A stretch of DNA of 64,000 nt from CAZUSO01 sp964622775 (GCA_964622775.1 CAZUSO010000006.1:1-64000), one strand, 5' to 3'; positions 52,811 through 63,079 are shown, counted from the stretch's first letter. Translations and numbers: made by a program. Notes: generated by a model not told the origin, from the sequence alone.

Positions 52811-54262
52811 ATGCTCAGAATAAAAAAACTGGATCTGCTCATCCTGCAAAGCTTTATCGGACCTTTTCTGGTAACCTTCTTTATCGTGCTTTTTGTATTT
52901 GTGATGCAATCCTTCTGGTTGTACATGGATGAACTGTTGGGAAAAGGGTTCAATATTTTTCTCATTCTGGAATTGCTCTTTTACTGGGGATGTTACCTCA
53001 CTCCGCAGGCGCTGCCCCTGGGCATTCTGCTTGCTTCCATTATGACTTTTGGCAATCTGGGCGAAAACTACGAATTGGTGGCGATTAAATCGTCCGGCAT
53101 ATCCTTATTCCGCTTTATGCGCCCATTGACGATCTTTATTCTGATCATATCCATGGCGGCATTTTTCTTTAATAATTACGTTATCCCGGTCACCAACCTG
53201 AAAACTTTTTCCCTGCTTTACGACATGCGCAACCAAAAGCCTGCGCTCAATATCCGTGCTGGGATTTTCAACCGTGACATAGACGGCTATGCAATCCGCG
53301 TGGGACAAAAAGATCCTGACGGGCAAAAAATTTCCGACATCATCATTTACGATCACAGCGAGCGACGGGGCAATAACAATGTCGTAGTGGCCCGTAACGG
53401 ACGGATGTATCCTTCACCGGACAAAAGGGCTTTAATATTCGAACTACGGGACGGATGGCGGTATGAAGAGTCGAATGATAAAGGTGAACACGAGCAGACC
53501 CGTATGCATTTTGAACAATGGAACAAAGTATTCGATCTTTCCAAGTTTGCATTTTCCCGGACACGGGAGGATCTTTTCAAAAATAATGAGGTCATGATGA
53601 ATGTGGAACAACTAACCTATTACATCGACAGCACGCAAAAATCCGTGACCGCAGCTACCAAAGAGTTTGAGCGCTATCAACGACCGTACCTCTCTCTATA
53701 TAAGATTACGGGTACCGGGAAGAAAGATAATACCCTGATTTCAAAAATAAACAGCGGGAATAAAAAGGAGATTACTTATGTCAGCAATTTCCTGGAGCGG
53801 GTGCCCGACTCGCTGAAGTCCACCGTAATTGCCAATGTAGAATCTGCTGCCCGTAGCCTCAAAGGGTTCACATTTCCCATCATCAACAATACGGAATTCA
53901 GAACTGATAAGATCATCCGTTTAAAGATTGAATGGCATAAGAAATTCACTCTGTCATTTGCCTGTCTCCTGCTGTTCCTGATTGGTGCACCCTTAGGCGC
54001 CATCATTCGCAAAGGAGGACTGGGAATGCCCGTCATTGTAGCCATTGGGTTTTTTGTGGTATATTTTATTTTGAGCAGTACCGGGGAAAAACTGGCTAAG
54101 GAACATGCCGTAGCGCCCTGGTACGGTATTTGGATTGCCACAGGAATTTTATTGCCCATTGCACTTATCATCATGAATCAGGCGCGTAATGATTCTAATA
54201 TTTTCAGCAAAGAATGGTACAGTCGCGGCTGGCGCAAACTACGTCGGATGACCGGTCGTTAA
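52811..54262 (+). CDS. LptF/LptG family LPS export permease 1
   Basis: A 483-aa inner-membrane protein. It has one N-terminal helix (LDLLILQSFIGPFLVTFFIVLFVFVMQ), two more helices by residue 120, a long periplasmic jellyroll (residues 140-370) and three C-terminal helices. The family signature LPLGILLASIMTFGNLGENYELVAIKSSGIS is clear. With its partner it would extract LPS from the inner membrane. The extra length compared with about 360 aa lies in the periplasmic part. Confidence 0.88.
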   Translation: MLRIKKLDLLILQSFIGPFLVTFFIVLFVFVMQSFWLYMDELLGKGFNIFLILELLFYWGCYLTPQALPLGILLASIMTFGNLGENYELVAIKSSGISLFRFMRPLTIFILIISMAAFFFNNYVIPVTNLKTFSLLYDMRNQKPALNIRAGIFNRDIDGYAIRVGQKDPDGQKISDIIIYDHSERRGNNNVVVARNGRMYPSPDKRALIFELRDGWRYEESNDKGEHEQTRMHFEQWNKVFDLSKFAFSRTREDLFKNNEVMMNVEQLTYYIDSTQKSVTAATKEFERYQRPYLSLYKITGTGKKDNTLISKINSGNKKEITYVSNFLERVPDSLKSTVIANVESAARSLKGFTFPIINNTEFRTDKIIRLKIEWHKKFTLSFACLLLFLIGAPLGAIIRKGGLGMPVIVAIGFFVVYFILSSTGEKLAKEHAVAPWYGIWIATGILLPIALIIMNQARNDSNIFSKEWYSRGWRKLRRMTGR

Positions 54263-54286
54263 CCCCTGAAAAAAATTGAAATCTGC

Positions 54287-54958
54287 ATGAATACCCGACA
54301 TCCGGCATCTGAAACGTTCAGCTTTTTTATCCTTATTAAAAAAGGGTGTTGGTTTTTTGTCCCCGCATTGATCTGGTTTATCGCAGCACCTTTTGTGCTG
54401 GTATATTTTCGTGACGGAGCGATATACCGCTTTATAAATGGTCATTACAATACCGCATTAGATACCTTATTGCCCGTAATTACAGTTTTAGGAACAGGAT
54501 TCTTCGTAGTGATGGGCGCAGCATTGTTGTTACTTTTTCCAAAATTCCGCAACCGGCAATTTGTTCTGGCAGCAGCGCTGTGCAATATCATTCCGGCATT
54601 AGCCGCTCAGTCGCTCAAAAATATTTTCAATGCACCGCGCCCGCTGCAATACCTGAACCACGCAAGCTGGATTCATTATGTGGAAGGTCAGCCCTTACAG
54701 TATCAACTGAGCTTTCCATCCGGGCATTCCACAGCAGGTTTTGCTTTATGTTGTTTTTTCACCCTGCTGCTTCAGGAAAAGCACAGATACTGGGGGCTGC
54801 TCTTTTTCCTGATAGCATTAGCTGTCGGTTATTCCAGAATTTACCTGTCGCAGCATTTCTTTTCGGATGTCTATGCCGGCAGCCTTATCGGTACATTGGG
54901 ATGTTTACTCACTTACTGGCTGCTCAGCTGGAAAAGACGGAAAAGACGGATCATTTAG
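54287..54958 (+). CDS. PAP2 family phosphatase
   Basis: A 223-aa membrane protein. The three acid phosphatase motifs are present: KNIFNAPRP (KxxxxxxRP) near 108, PSGHSTAGF (PSGH) near 143, and SRIYLSQHFFSDVYAG (SRxxxxxHxxxD) near 185. It probably dephosphorylates lipid phosphates such as undecaprenyl pyrophosphate or lipid A. It lies 24 nt after LptF/G permease 1 and overlaps the convergent permease 2 by 8 nt. Confidence 0.9.
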   Translation: MNTRHPASETFSFFILIKKGCWFFVPALIWFIAAPFVLVYFRDGAIYRFINGHYNTALDTLLPVITVLGTGFFVVMGAALLLLFPKFRNRQFVLAAALCNIIPALAAQSLKNIFNAPRPLQYLNHASWIHYVEGQPLQYQLSFPSGHSTAGFALCCFFTLLLQEKHRYWGLLFFLIALAVGYSRIYLSQHFFSDVYAGSLIGTLGCLLTYWLLSWKRRKRRII

Positions 54959-56024
54959 TCTCCCGGAAAAAGAGATACAGGGCAACAAAGCCGAAAACGA
55001 TATTAGGTGTCCAGGCTGCAGCCATAGGATTGATACCACTATTGATGGAAAAGGTTTTTGCGAATTGCATACACATGATATATACCGCGCTCAGCACAAT
55101 GCCGATGGCCAGGTGAAATCCGCTTCCTCCGCGGATTCTGCGGGAGGCAATACATGCTGCAATGAAAGTAAGGATAATGCCCGCAACAGCATCTGATGTG
55201 CGGCGGTAAAGCTCAAAAAGAAAGGAATTGACATTTTCCCTGCCCCGCCGCAATTCCTTTTGTGCATAACGATACAGCTCCGGTGAAGTCATAGCTTCCT
55301 TGCCCCGGTCGTTATAGTCCAGATCCTCCGGCGTGAAGGCAAATTTCTTTTTCAGCGAGGACTCATGGATTACCGTCTCTTTAAGTCCGTCGTTTTTCCG
55401 GATAAAAACACCTGACAACTTCCATTCTTTTGCAGCGGTATCGTAGCTGATGCGATCGGCAAATATTTTTTCTTTCAGCAAAGTACCGTCAAATGTTTCT
55501 GCGGTGAAATGGTCACCGGAATTAGATGCAAAATTATAATTCTCCACAAAAATATATTCCTGTGGAGAGAGCCGAAGGTGCACATTCTGATCAGCGATGA
55601 TGCGCTGATTCCAGATATATTTTACATGAAAATCGTGGATATTCTTATTGCCCATCGGCACTACCCAGTGATTGGCCGTTAAGGAAATTCCACCAAGAAT
55701 CAGGCCGCCCAGCAAATATGGGAACAAGAAGCGCCGGAATGAGATTCCCGCAGCCAGGGATGCGATAATCTCCGACCGATAGGCCATTTTAGAAGTAAAA
55801 AATATAGCCGCGATAAAAATAAAAAGCGGGTACAGCAGCGCAATGATAGAGGGAATAAAATTGATAAAATAAAAGGTGATAGCTAACAGCGGCGCCTTGT
55901 TTTTTACAAAATCATCTACCTTTTGGGAATAATCAATCACACAGGCTATTATCGCCAGAATCATTATGGCAAATAAAAAGGTTACCAAAAATTTTTTCAG
56001 TATATACCGGTCGAGGATTTTCAA
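54951..56024 (-). CDS. LptF/LptG family LPS export permease 2
   Basis: A 357-aa protein, the standard family length, starting MKILDRYILKKFLVTFLFAIMIL with FFTSKMAYRSEIIASLAAGISFRRFL near 75. A periplasmic domain and three late helices follow. It faces permease 1 across the PAP2 gene. A TATATTTG box (56044-56051, minus) lies 19 nt upstream. Confidence 0.9.
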   Translation of the reverse strand: MKILDRYILKKFLVTFLFAIMILAIIACVIDYSQKVDDFVKNKAPLLAITFYFINFIPSIIALLYPLFIFIAAIFFTSKMAYRSEIIASLAAGISFRRFLFPYLLGGLILGGISLTANHWVVPMGNKNIHDFHVKYIWNQRIIADQNVHLRLSPQEYIFVENYNFASNSGDHFTAETFDGTLLKEKIFADRISYDTAAKEWKLSGVFIRKNDGLKETVIHESSLKKKFAFTPEDLDYNDRGKEAMTSPELYRYAQKELRRGRENVNSFLFELYRRTSDAVAGIILTFIAACIASRRIRGGSGFHLAIGIVLSAVYIMCMQFAKTFSINSGINPMAAAWTPNIVFGFVALYLFFRETK

Positions 56025-56043
56025 TCGTTGCGCTTTTGAATTG

Positions 56044-56051
56044 CAAATATA
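56044..56051 (-). promoter_or_regulatory. -7 box of LptF/G permease 2 promoter
   Basis: TATATTTG on the minus strand, 19 nt before the start at 56024. The rest of the gap to 56272 shows nothing clear. Confidence 0.55.
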
Positions 56052-56272
56052 GCCCGCTCCACTTATAAAACGACCCTGGCACTAATTTGTGGGCATGTCA
56101 AATTGTAACATTACAATGATATCACGTTTTCGTCTTTGTCTTCATGAAAATAACGCCCCATTTTTGTCCACTCCCATCAGGTGTCGTCATTACTCCCCTT
56201 AGACGGTGTCGTTTCGTTTTCGTAATTGGTGTTTTCAGCAACAGGTGCCTGGCGCTTTTTGAAAAATATTTT

Positions 56273-57097
56273 TCAGCCTTTGCTTCCCGGCTTCCGCTCC
56301 GGATATCGTGTCCAATAATATTTCAAATAGGTATATCGTGCATATTCTTTAGCCAGCCAAAATCCTGTTGCGCCGTCCAAAAAACCTAATTTGAAGATAT
56401 AATTCCCAAAAAAAACCCTCAGCGGTGCAAGCAGCATTTTGAACATTAAGACCCGAACACCATTTCGAATTTTGTTTTCCGCACTCAAACATGCATATTT
56501 TGTATTGGATGCCGCCAGCGCTTTCCTGTCTGCTGCAGAATAATGCAATAAAGCGCCGGGCACCTGTTGGTGAATAAAACCTGCGGGAGCTTCCAGCACT
56601 TCATGCACTTTACTGTTATTCCAGGAAACCTGATTTTTGTTGTATAACCGCGGCTTCAGGCTTTCTTTGCCATAGGATCCAAACCTGATTCGCTCCGAAC
56701 CGATAAAGTTATAGCGCCTGAACGCATATACCACCTTGTCGGAATCACCCGGCAATTGCAACAAATTTTCCTGCAAAACTTCATTGATGACCTCATCGCT
56801 GTCGATGGACAATATCCAGTCGTGACGTGTATATGCAGCCAGCTCATTTTTAACCGGCCCATAGCCTTTCCACGCCATTTTAATAACCCTGATCCGGGGA
56901 TATGCAACAGGGAAAGCGGCTATTCCCTCATCATCCAACCCGTTTAAGCCCAGGCAAATATCATCACTCACTCGCGCAGCGCTTTCCAGGACACGATGCA
57001 GCAAAGGGTTTAATACATTGGATATAATGCAAACGGAAAATCGTAAACTTTGCTGTTTTGATGTATCTTCCATAGCAGCCTGCGGGGCATTTGGCAT
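56273..57097 (-). CDS. Family 2 glycosyltransferase (WaaE/KdtX-like)
   Basis: A 274-aa protein with SVCIISNVLNPLLHRVLESAARV, then ILSIDSDEVIN (the DxD region) and SYGKESLKPRLYNKNQVSWNNSKVHEVLE near 150, the pattern of lipopolysaccharide core glucosyltransferases of the WaaE type. ATG 57073 is an alternative start. It lies near the LPS export permeases, in keeping with a cell envelope role. Confidence 0.86.
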   Translation of the reverse strand: MPNAPQAAMEDTSKQQSLRFSVCIISNVLNPLLHRVLESAARVSDDICLGLNGLDDEGIAAFPVAYPRIRVIKMAWKGYGPVKNELAAYTRHDWILSIDSDEVINEVLQENLLQLPGDSDKVVYAFRRYNFIGSERIRFGSYGKESLKPRLYNKNQVSWNNSKVHEVLEAPAGFIHQQVPGALLHYSAADRKALAASNTKYACLSAENKIRNGVRVLMFKMLLAPLRVFFGNYIFKLGFLDGATGFWLAKEYARYTYLKYYWTRYPERKPGSKG

Positions 57098-57187
57098 GAT
57101 GACTTAATCTTAAAAATTACCGGTTCCCTATTGAATGAACACTTTATCCGCTAACATCGGATAATGCCGGGGCAAGGAAAAACGACA

Positions 57188-57781
57188 TTACGGATTTCCC
57201 GCCTGCCATTCATCCCGAAGCATTCCACATATCACTAAATCGCGATACCGGCCATGATATCTGGTCGCATCACGCAATACCCCTTCAATAGTAAAGCCCA
57301 GCCGCTGAGCCAATGCGGCGCTTTTTATATTCTCGGGGAAATAATCGAGCATTACCTTATGCAGTTTCAGCTTTTGGAAAAGGAAATCAATAAACACCTT
57401 TCCGCATTGTAACATCAGTCCTTGTCCCTGAAGATTTTCCACCAGCCAATAGCCGATCTTTACGCTCTGCAATTCATGATTCCAGTCATGCAGGCCTATT
57501 CCTCCTGCCAGGTTGCCCTTGTAAAAAACGGCTAAAGGCATCGCACGCTGTTCCCTGGTTTGATAACGCCCCTGCCGGATCACGTCCTGGGCATCGGCAA
57601 ATGTCTGCACCCGATCCACCCAGGCAATCCAGGGGCGCAGATATGCCTTTTGGGCCATAATTGTCTGGTAAAGCATAGCAGCGTCTTCCTCCTGGTAGGC
57701 GCGCATTTCTATCTCTTCAGAAACAGGGAACCGGATCACGGAAGCATATTGATTTTGGATGAACGATAAATATAGATTCAT
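57188..57781 (-). CDS. RimJ/RimL-type GNAT acetyltransferase
   Basis: A 197-aa protein of the ribosomal-protein-acetyltransferase-like subgroup: EIEMRAYQEEDAAMLYQTI, then KIGYWLVENLQGQGLMLQCGKVFIDFLF and NIKSAALAQRLGFTIEGVLRDATRYHGRYRDLV. The acceptor is unknown. It starts 17 nt upstream of the HerA-like stop on the same strand, read after that gene. Confidence 0.88.
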   Translation of the reverse strand: MNLYLSFIQNQYASVIRFPVSEEIEMRAYQEEDAAMLYQTIMAQKAYLRPWIAWVDRVQTFADAQDVIRQGRYQTREQRAMPLAVFYKGNLAGGIGLHDWNHELQSVKIGYWLVENLQGQGLMLQCGKVFIDFLFQKLKLHKVMLDYFPENIKSAALAQRLGFTIEGVLRDATRYHGRYRDLVICGMLRDEWQAGNP

Positions 57782-57798
57782 ATCACAGTAATTAATGA

Positions 57799-59313
57799 TT
57801 ATTTCAGCATTTTCTGCAAAATACCAAAGGCCGTACGCACCACAGAACGCTGCATCTGCTTGCCGGCAGCACTGTTTAGCGCCCGCTCAAACCAGGAATG
57901 CTCTGCCGCCGGTCTGCCACGCTTTACCGAACGGGAATCAGGAGGGTCAGCAACGACTGCTGCGGTATTCATTTTTTCATTCAGCATCTCATAAGCGCTT
58001 GCGCAGTCCAATACCTCATTGTATTTCGCCACTAATGCAGAGCGGCTTACCAGCGTGTCCAGCTCAGCTTCCGAAAGGATGTCCATGCGGGAGCGCGGCG
58101 AGGTCAGCAGCGTATGGGCTAAGGGTGTCGGGATACCTTTCTCATTCAGTGTGGTCACTAATGCCTCACCGATACCCAATTGGGTAATCAGGTCTTCGGT
58201 TTTGTAAAAGGTGGTTTCCGGGTAGTTCTGCGCTGCCTGGCGGATATGCTTCCGGTCATTGGCCGTAAAGGCGCGCAAAGCATGCTGTACCTTCAAGCCT
58301 AACTGGCTCAGCACCGAATCCGGGATATCTGTCGGATCCTGGGTACAAAAAAATATGCCAACTCCTTTACTGCGGATTAATTTGACGATAGTTTCCATCT
58401 GCTGTAATAATTCCCGGCTGGCTTCCCGGAAAACCAGATGAGCTTCATCAAGAAACAAGACCAGCTTCGGCTGCTCTAAATCGCCTTCTTCGGGCAATAC
58501 GCTGTATAACTCCGCCAGCATCTGCAGCATAAAGGTAGAAAACAGCTTGGGGGTATTCTGCATATCGGTGATGCGGAGGATATGAATTATCCCGCGCCCA
58601 TGCTGATCCCGACGAATCAGGTCGTTAATATCAAAGGAGCGTTCACCAAAAAAATTATCTGCCCCCTGCTGTTGCAACTCCACAACCTTGCGCAGGATGG
58701 TGCTTAAAGAAACGGCGGAAATCTTTCCATAATCCTTTTCAATCAGCGCCTTTCCATCACCGGCAGCATATTGGAGCACTTTGATGAAATCTTTAAGATC
58801 CAGGACGGGCAGTCCGTTATCATCACAATACTTAAAAAGGATGGCCAGCAGACCTTCCTGGGTGTCGTTTAGCCCTAGTACCTTAGCCAGCAATACCGGC
58901 CCGAACTCACTGACCGTAGCCCGCAGCCTGGCACCTTTTTCATGGCTCAGCGACAATAATTCCACCGGATACGACTGCGGCTGGTAGTCCATCCCCAGCA
59001 ATTGATATCGTTCTTTGATGACAGCATTTTCCGAGCCTTCGGCAGCAATTCCGCTCAGGTCGCCTTTCACATCCATCATCATCACCGCTACACCGGCATC
59101 ACTCAGTCCTTCGGCGATCATCTGCAGGGTTTTGGTTTTCCCCGTACCGGTTGCTCCTGCTATGAGACCGTGACGGTTCATTGTTTTTAAAGGCAGGCAA
59201 ACGGGACATTCGGCATAGACTTTCCCTTCCAGCTTCGCGGCGCCAACCGGTATTCCGGCGCCTTTAAATGCATAGGCAGACTGCATAGTGGCTACAAACT
59301 GTTGTATGTCCAT
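57799..59313 (-). CDS. HerA-like ATPase, DUF853 family
   Basis: A 504-aa protein from ATG 59313. Walker A AGATGTGKT near residue 52, VMMMDVKGDLSG near 80, Walker B LVLFLDEAHLVF near 290 and the arginine-finger region KGVGIFFCTQDPTDIPD near 325. DUF853 proteins are HerA/FtsK-like motors of unclear role. The TTG/ATG upstream to 59397 is not used because the -7 box TACATTTG (59332-59339, minus) sits inside it. Confidence 0.9.
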   Translation of the reverse strand: MDIQQFVATMQSAYAFKGAGIPVGAAKLEGKVYAECPVCLPLKTMNRHGLIAGATGTGKTKTLQMIAEGLSDAGVAVMMMDVKGDLSGIAAEGSENAVIKERYQLLGMDYQPQSYPVELLSLSHEKGARLRATVSEFGPVLLAKVLGLNDTQEGLLAILFKYCDDNGLPVLDLKDFIKVLQYAAGDGKALIEKDYGKISAVSLSTILRKVVELQQQGADNFFGERSFDINDLIRRDQHGRGIIHILRITDMQNTPKLFSTFMLQMLAELYSVLPEEGDLEQPKLVLFLDEAHLVFREASRELLQQMETIVKLIRSKGVGIFFCTQDPTDIPDSVLSQLGLKVQHALRAFTANDRKHIRQAAQNYPETTFYKTEDLITQLGIGEALVTTLNEKGIPTPLAHTLLTSPRSRMDILSEAELDTLVSRSALVAKYNEVLDCASAYEMLNEKMNTAAVVADPPDSRSVKRGRPAAEHSWFERALNSAAGKQMQRSVVRTAFGILQKMLK

Positions 59314-59331
59314 AGGAATTGATTTCTTTCG

Positions 59332-59339
59332 CAAATGTA
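59332..59339 (-). promoter_or_regulatory. -7 box of HerA-like gene promoter
   Basis: TACATTTG on the minus strand, 18 nt before ATG 59313. Confidence 0.55.
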
Positions 59340-59937
59340 AAATAAAGGAAGGAAAGCAGGGAATCACAAAGGCAGTAAGGTGCATCCCCTTTTCCAATCC
59401 AATAAAATTGCAGTGAAATATGGCATTGCATATCTTTATTACGCACTCCCCGCTTTTATGATTAAAATAACCTTGTTGCTGATGAAAATACCAACAAGGA
59501 CGGGAAACACGATAAAGAGCACATAACGTTGTTTACTTTATATTCGTTGCGCTCTCTGCGTGAAATACACAAAACTATCCGGCGCAAAGAATAACCAACA
59601 TCACTACCCCGAACTATTGAAATTAACGGCACTCAAATTCCAGCATTTTGACAGAAACAAGGAATACTCATATACGGTGTGACATATTCAGTGTACAACG
59701 ATGGCTTTACACAGGCTTAGCTTAATCAATAAATTAAAATTTCGGCTTAACTTTTTATCCGACAAAAGAAAACCCCTCATTTCCCATGTTATCGTAACAT
59801 AAATCATTTCAGTAAGCGATCCGTTAATATTCCCAAAGGCAGCCTACTGTCTCGAATTGCTGCAAAGGCATTTGGCGTAATCCAATCATCAGAATATTCC
59901 GTTATTTTTACGCCTTATCCATCCTGGAAAAATAATC
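59340..59937. other. Gene-free stretch
   Basis: About 600 nt with no plausible gene on either strand and no clear repeat. TTATTTTTACG near 59909 may be a weak promoter for corA. Confidence 0.5.
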
Positions 59938-61038
59938 GTGTCGCTATTCAAAAACTACAATAAGGCTATCGCTCTGGCGCTGCAACCGCTTAAAACGAGG
60001 CGGCGGAAACAATTTAATCCGACATACCCCTTAAAGGAAACGGACACCGGCGTATCCGACGCCTCTTTTGAAGTGTTCCAGTATGCCCCTTCGTTTTACC
60101 GCCATTTTAAAACAAAATCGGCTTCAGAATGTATCATCAACCCTGACGTGGGAAAAGTAACCTGGATCAATATGAACGGATTGCCGAAAGTTTCGGTGGA
60201 AATGCTGGCGGAGCATTTCCAAATCCACCCTTTGCTGATTGAGGACATCCTGAGCAGCGGCCAACGGGCCAAGGCTGATAATATGGAGGCACAATTGTTT
60301 TGCCTGCTGCCGATGATTCGCTACAATACGGATACCGGATCGGTAAACACAGAACAGTTGAGCCTTGTGCTGGGCGAAAACTATGTGCTTTCCTTCCAGG
60401 AAGAGCCGTATTACGATCCTTTCAATATGCTCCGGGATAAAATCAAAAAAGGAGATAGCCATCTGCATCAGAAAACGGCCGACTACCTGCTGTATGCGCT
60501 GATTGATGCTGTAGTAGATCAATACTTCAATGTGCTGGATAACCTGAGAATACGCTTAGACAAGCTTGAAGACGAGGTCGTAATGGCTTACTCGAAAGGT
60601 GCTTTGCTGAAGATCAGCCTGCTTCGCCGGGAGATCATGCTTATGCAACGCGCCATCAGTCCGGTCCGGGAATTAGTCAGTTATTTTTTAACGACCGACA
60701 ATGCGCTCATCAAAAAAGGCAACCGGAAATATTTTAAGGACATTTATGATCATATTGTGCTGGCCATCGAATATACCGACAACTACCGGGAAATGATTGT
60801 CAACCTGCAGGAGCTGAATATGAATCAGGTGAATACCCGGATGAATGAAGTGATGAAAACGCTCACCGTGGTGACCACGCTGTTAGCGCCTGCCACGGTA
60901 ATCGGCAGTATCTTTGGCATGAACTTTGAAAAAATACCCTTTACCCGCAGCCCTGTCGGGTTCTTAGCTGCCGTCCTTATCATGCTGCTGATCGGATTCC
61001 TGATGATTCTTTATTTTAAATGGAAAAAATGGTTTTAA
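59938..61038 (+). CDS. corA: CorA family magnesium/cobalt transporter
   Basis: A 366-aa protein from GTG 59938. A long cytoplasmic alpha/beta and coiled domain (WINMNGLPKVSVEMLAEHFQIHPLLIEDIL) is followed by two membrane helices at the C-terminus. The pore signature is GMN in SIFGMNFEKIPF near 325, and the end KWKKWF is basic. It forms a pentameric Mg2+ channel. Confidence 0.94.
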   Translation: MSLFKNYNKAIALALQPLKTRRRKQFNPTYPLKETDTGVSDASFEVFQYAPSFYRHFKTKSASECIINPDVGKVTWINMNGLPKVSVEMLAEHFQIHPLLIEDILSSGQRAKADNMEAQLFCLLPMIRYNTDTGSVNTEQLSLVLGENYVLSFQEEPYYDPFNMLRDKIKKGDSHLHQKTADYLLYALIDAVVDQYFNVLDNLRIRLDKLEDEVVMAYSKGALLKISLLRREIMLMQRAISPVRELVSYFLTTDNALIKKGNRKYFKDIYDHIVLAIEYTDNYREMIVNLQELNMNQVNTRMNEVMKTLTVVTTLLAPATVIGSIFGMNFEKIPFTRSPVGFLAAVLIMLLIGFLMILYFKWKKWF

Positions 61039-61156
61039 CTATGAAATTCAATACATTTAACGGTACAGGATGACGGAAAGCACAACGTAGTATGAGCATA
61101 CCACAAGTTCCATCCTGTGTACTTTGCCTAATTTTTAAACCAAATAAAATCTTCAA

Positions 61157-62824
61157 ATGAACAAAATAATCAGCAGCGCTATCACAGTAATGATGCTTTG
61201 GACTTACGGGGCAACTTTCGCCCAGCAAACCATCAACACCCAAGGTATCGACAGCTTCTTAACCTATCTCGCGGGACAAGACCGTTTTATGGGCGCTGTC
61301 AGTATCCTGCAAGACGGGAAACCGGTCTTTAATAAAGCCTATGGTATCATGGGCATACAGCAAGACGGCAAAGCAGTTCCCGCTAATGAAAACACCCGCT
61401 ACCGCATCGGCTCCATCAGTAAAACCTATACTGCGGTTATGATCATGCAATTAGCAGCATCTCAGAAACTGTCGCTGGACGATAAGCTGAGTCGCTTTTT
61501 CAGCGATATTCCCAATGCGGATAAGATAACGATCCGCCAGATGTTGTCTCATCAAAGCGGTCTTTATAATTATACCGATGACCCCGATTGGGTCAATATT
61601 ACGGAACCGGTATCGGAGGCCGAACTCCTGAAAAAATTCGCAACGCAAAAGCCGGATTTCGAACCGGGTACCAGGATGGAATACAGCAACACCAATTATG
61701 TGCTGCTCGGATTCATCGTAGCACGACTGAGCGGCTTATCCTATAACGATGCCCTCCAGAAATTCATTTGTGAAAAAGCCGGCCTGCGGGCAACCCGCCT
61801 GCCCTCCGCCAATGCGCAGGCAGATCAACAGGAAGCAATCTCCTTCAACATGGAAGATGGCCATTGGAGCCCGGTGCCGGAAACCCATGTATCCGCAGCC
61901 GCAGGTGCGGGTGGCATTATCGCAACGGCGGAAGAAACGGCACTCTTTTTACAGGCGCTGTTCCAAAAAAAATTCCTGGACAGCAACAGCGTGCAAGCCA
62001 TGCTTCCGGGAGCCGGAGCCGGAAGAATTTCCGAACTTAATCAATATGGTTTTGGGATATTCACCATGCCTTTCGACAATCATACCGGCTACGGGCATAA
62101 CGGACATATTGATGCATTTAATACCAGCTCGGGCTATTTTCCCGAAGACAATATGGCCTTTTCCATTTTTTCCAATGGATTGAATATGTCGCTTAATGAT
62201 ATTGCTATCGGCGTATTAAGCATCATCTATAACCGGCCTTACAATTTCCCTGATTTTAATGCTGCAACCGTATCTGAAACGGAAATAAACCAACTCACTG
62301 GAACCTATACTACTACTGCAATTCCGCTGAAGATTACCATTTCCAAAAAGGAAGGAGTTTTGTGGGCGCAGGCTACAGGACAGGATGCCTTTCCTACACA
62401 GGCATTAAGCGGAGACCGTTTTGAATTTAAGGAAGCCGGCATTATCATGGAATTTAAAAGGGATGAGCAGGGAATTGCCAACAGGATGATCCTGAATCAG
62501 GGGGGCAGCAAGATTCCGTTCGTCCGGGAAGACAGTACCATCATGAAGCAACAGATCGTTGAAGTGGATGAAAAAACTTTGGCTGCCTACGAAGGCGTTT
62601 ACAGCTCCCCATCCTTTCCGATGAAGATCACCATCCGGAAAGAAGGGCAACAGCTCACGGCACAAGCTACCGGGCAAAGCGCCTTTTCCCTGGATGCAAT
62701 CAGCAGCACCGAATTCAAGTTTGATGCTGCCGGAATACGAATCACATTCAGGATAGCTGCCGATGGAAAGGTGAGCGGGCTGAGCCTGAAGCAAGGCAAT
62801 ACTTATGAATTGGATAAGGAATAG
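61157..62824 (+). CDS. Secreted class C beta-lactamase-like serine hydrolase
   Basis: A 555-aa protein with a signal peptide ending TFAQQ (residue 24). The catalytic domain has SISK (Ser 86, Lys 89), YSNTNY near 173 and HNGHIDAF near 315. The C-terminal 190 residues are two similar beta-domains (LTGTYTTTAIPLKITISKKEG and YEGVYSSPSFPMKITIRKEGQ), each of about 85 residues. The substrate could be a peptide or ester; resistance activity cannot be inferred. Confidence 0.88.
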   Translation: MNKIISSAITVMMLWTYGATFAQQTINTQGIDSFLTYLAGQDRFMGAVSILQDGKPVFNKAYGIMGIQQDGKAVPANENTRYRIGSISKTYTAVMIMQLAASQKLSLDDKLSRFFSDIPNADKITIRQMLSHQSGLYNYTDDPDWVNITEPVSEAELLKKFATQKPDFEPGTRMEYSNTNYVLLGFIVARLSGLSYNDALQKFICEKAGLRATRLPSANAQADQQEAISFNMEDGHWSPVPETHVSAAAGAGGIIATAEETALFLQALFQKKFLDSNSVQAMLPGAGAGRISELNQYGFGIFTMPFDNHTGYGHNGHIDAFNTSSGYFPEDNMAFSIFSNGLNMSLNDIAIGVLSIIYNRPYNFPDFNAATVSETEINQLTGTYTTTAIPLKITISKKEGVLWAQATGQDAFPTQALSGDRFEFKEAGIIMEFKRDEQGIANRMILNQGGSKIPFVREDSTIMKQQIVEVDEKTLAAYEGVYSSPSFPMKITIRKEGQQLTAQATGQSAFSLDAISSTEFKFDAAGIRITFRIAADGKVSGLSLKQGNTYELDKE

Positions 62825-63079
62825 CCTGGTTTACCTCAAATTGCTGCATCTATGAGCGTAATGATAAGTCAAATGAAAAAGTCAAAATGAAAAATAGCAA
62901 TGCGATAATTTGGGATGCGCCCGGCGCCCGCTTCCGTGGAAATGAATTCCTGTAGCTTGTAGCCCAGGGGCTTTTCAATGAACTCCTGCAATCAGAGGCC
63001 GCTTACCGCTGCGACGTTTCAGAGAATGCCGAACACCCTCTTTTGAACATAGACTGCCGAACAGGAGGTTGTCCGCATC
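62825..63079. other. Gap with one copy of the 66-bp repeat
   Basis: The minus strand stays open over 62865-62990 (it would read LQEFIEKPLGYKLQEFISTEAG) but has no start and no known likeness. The 66-bp repeat copy lies at 63002-63067. Confidence 0.4.
63002..63067. repeat. 66-bp direct repeat, copy 1
   Basis: It matches 63562-63627 with two differences. It contains a short internal repeat ATGCCGAACA/CTGCCGAACA. The pair brackets the toxin remnant and immunity gene. Confidence 0.9.
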
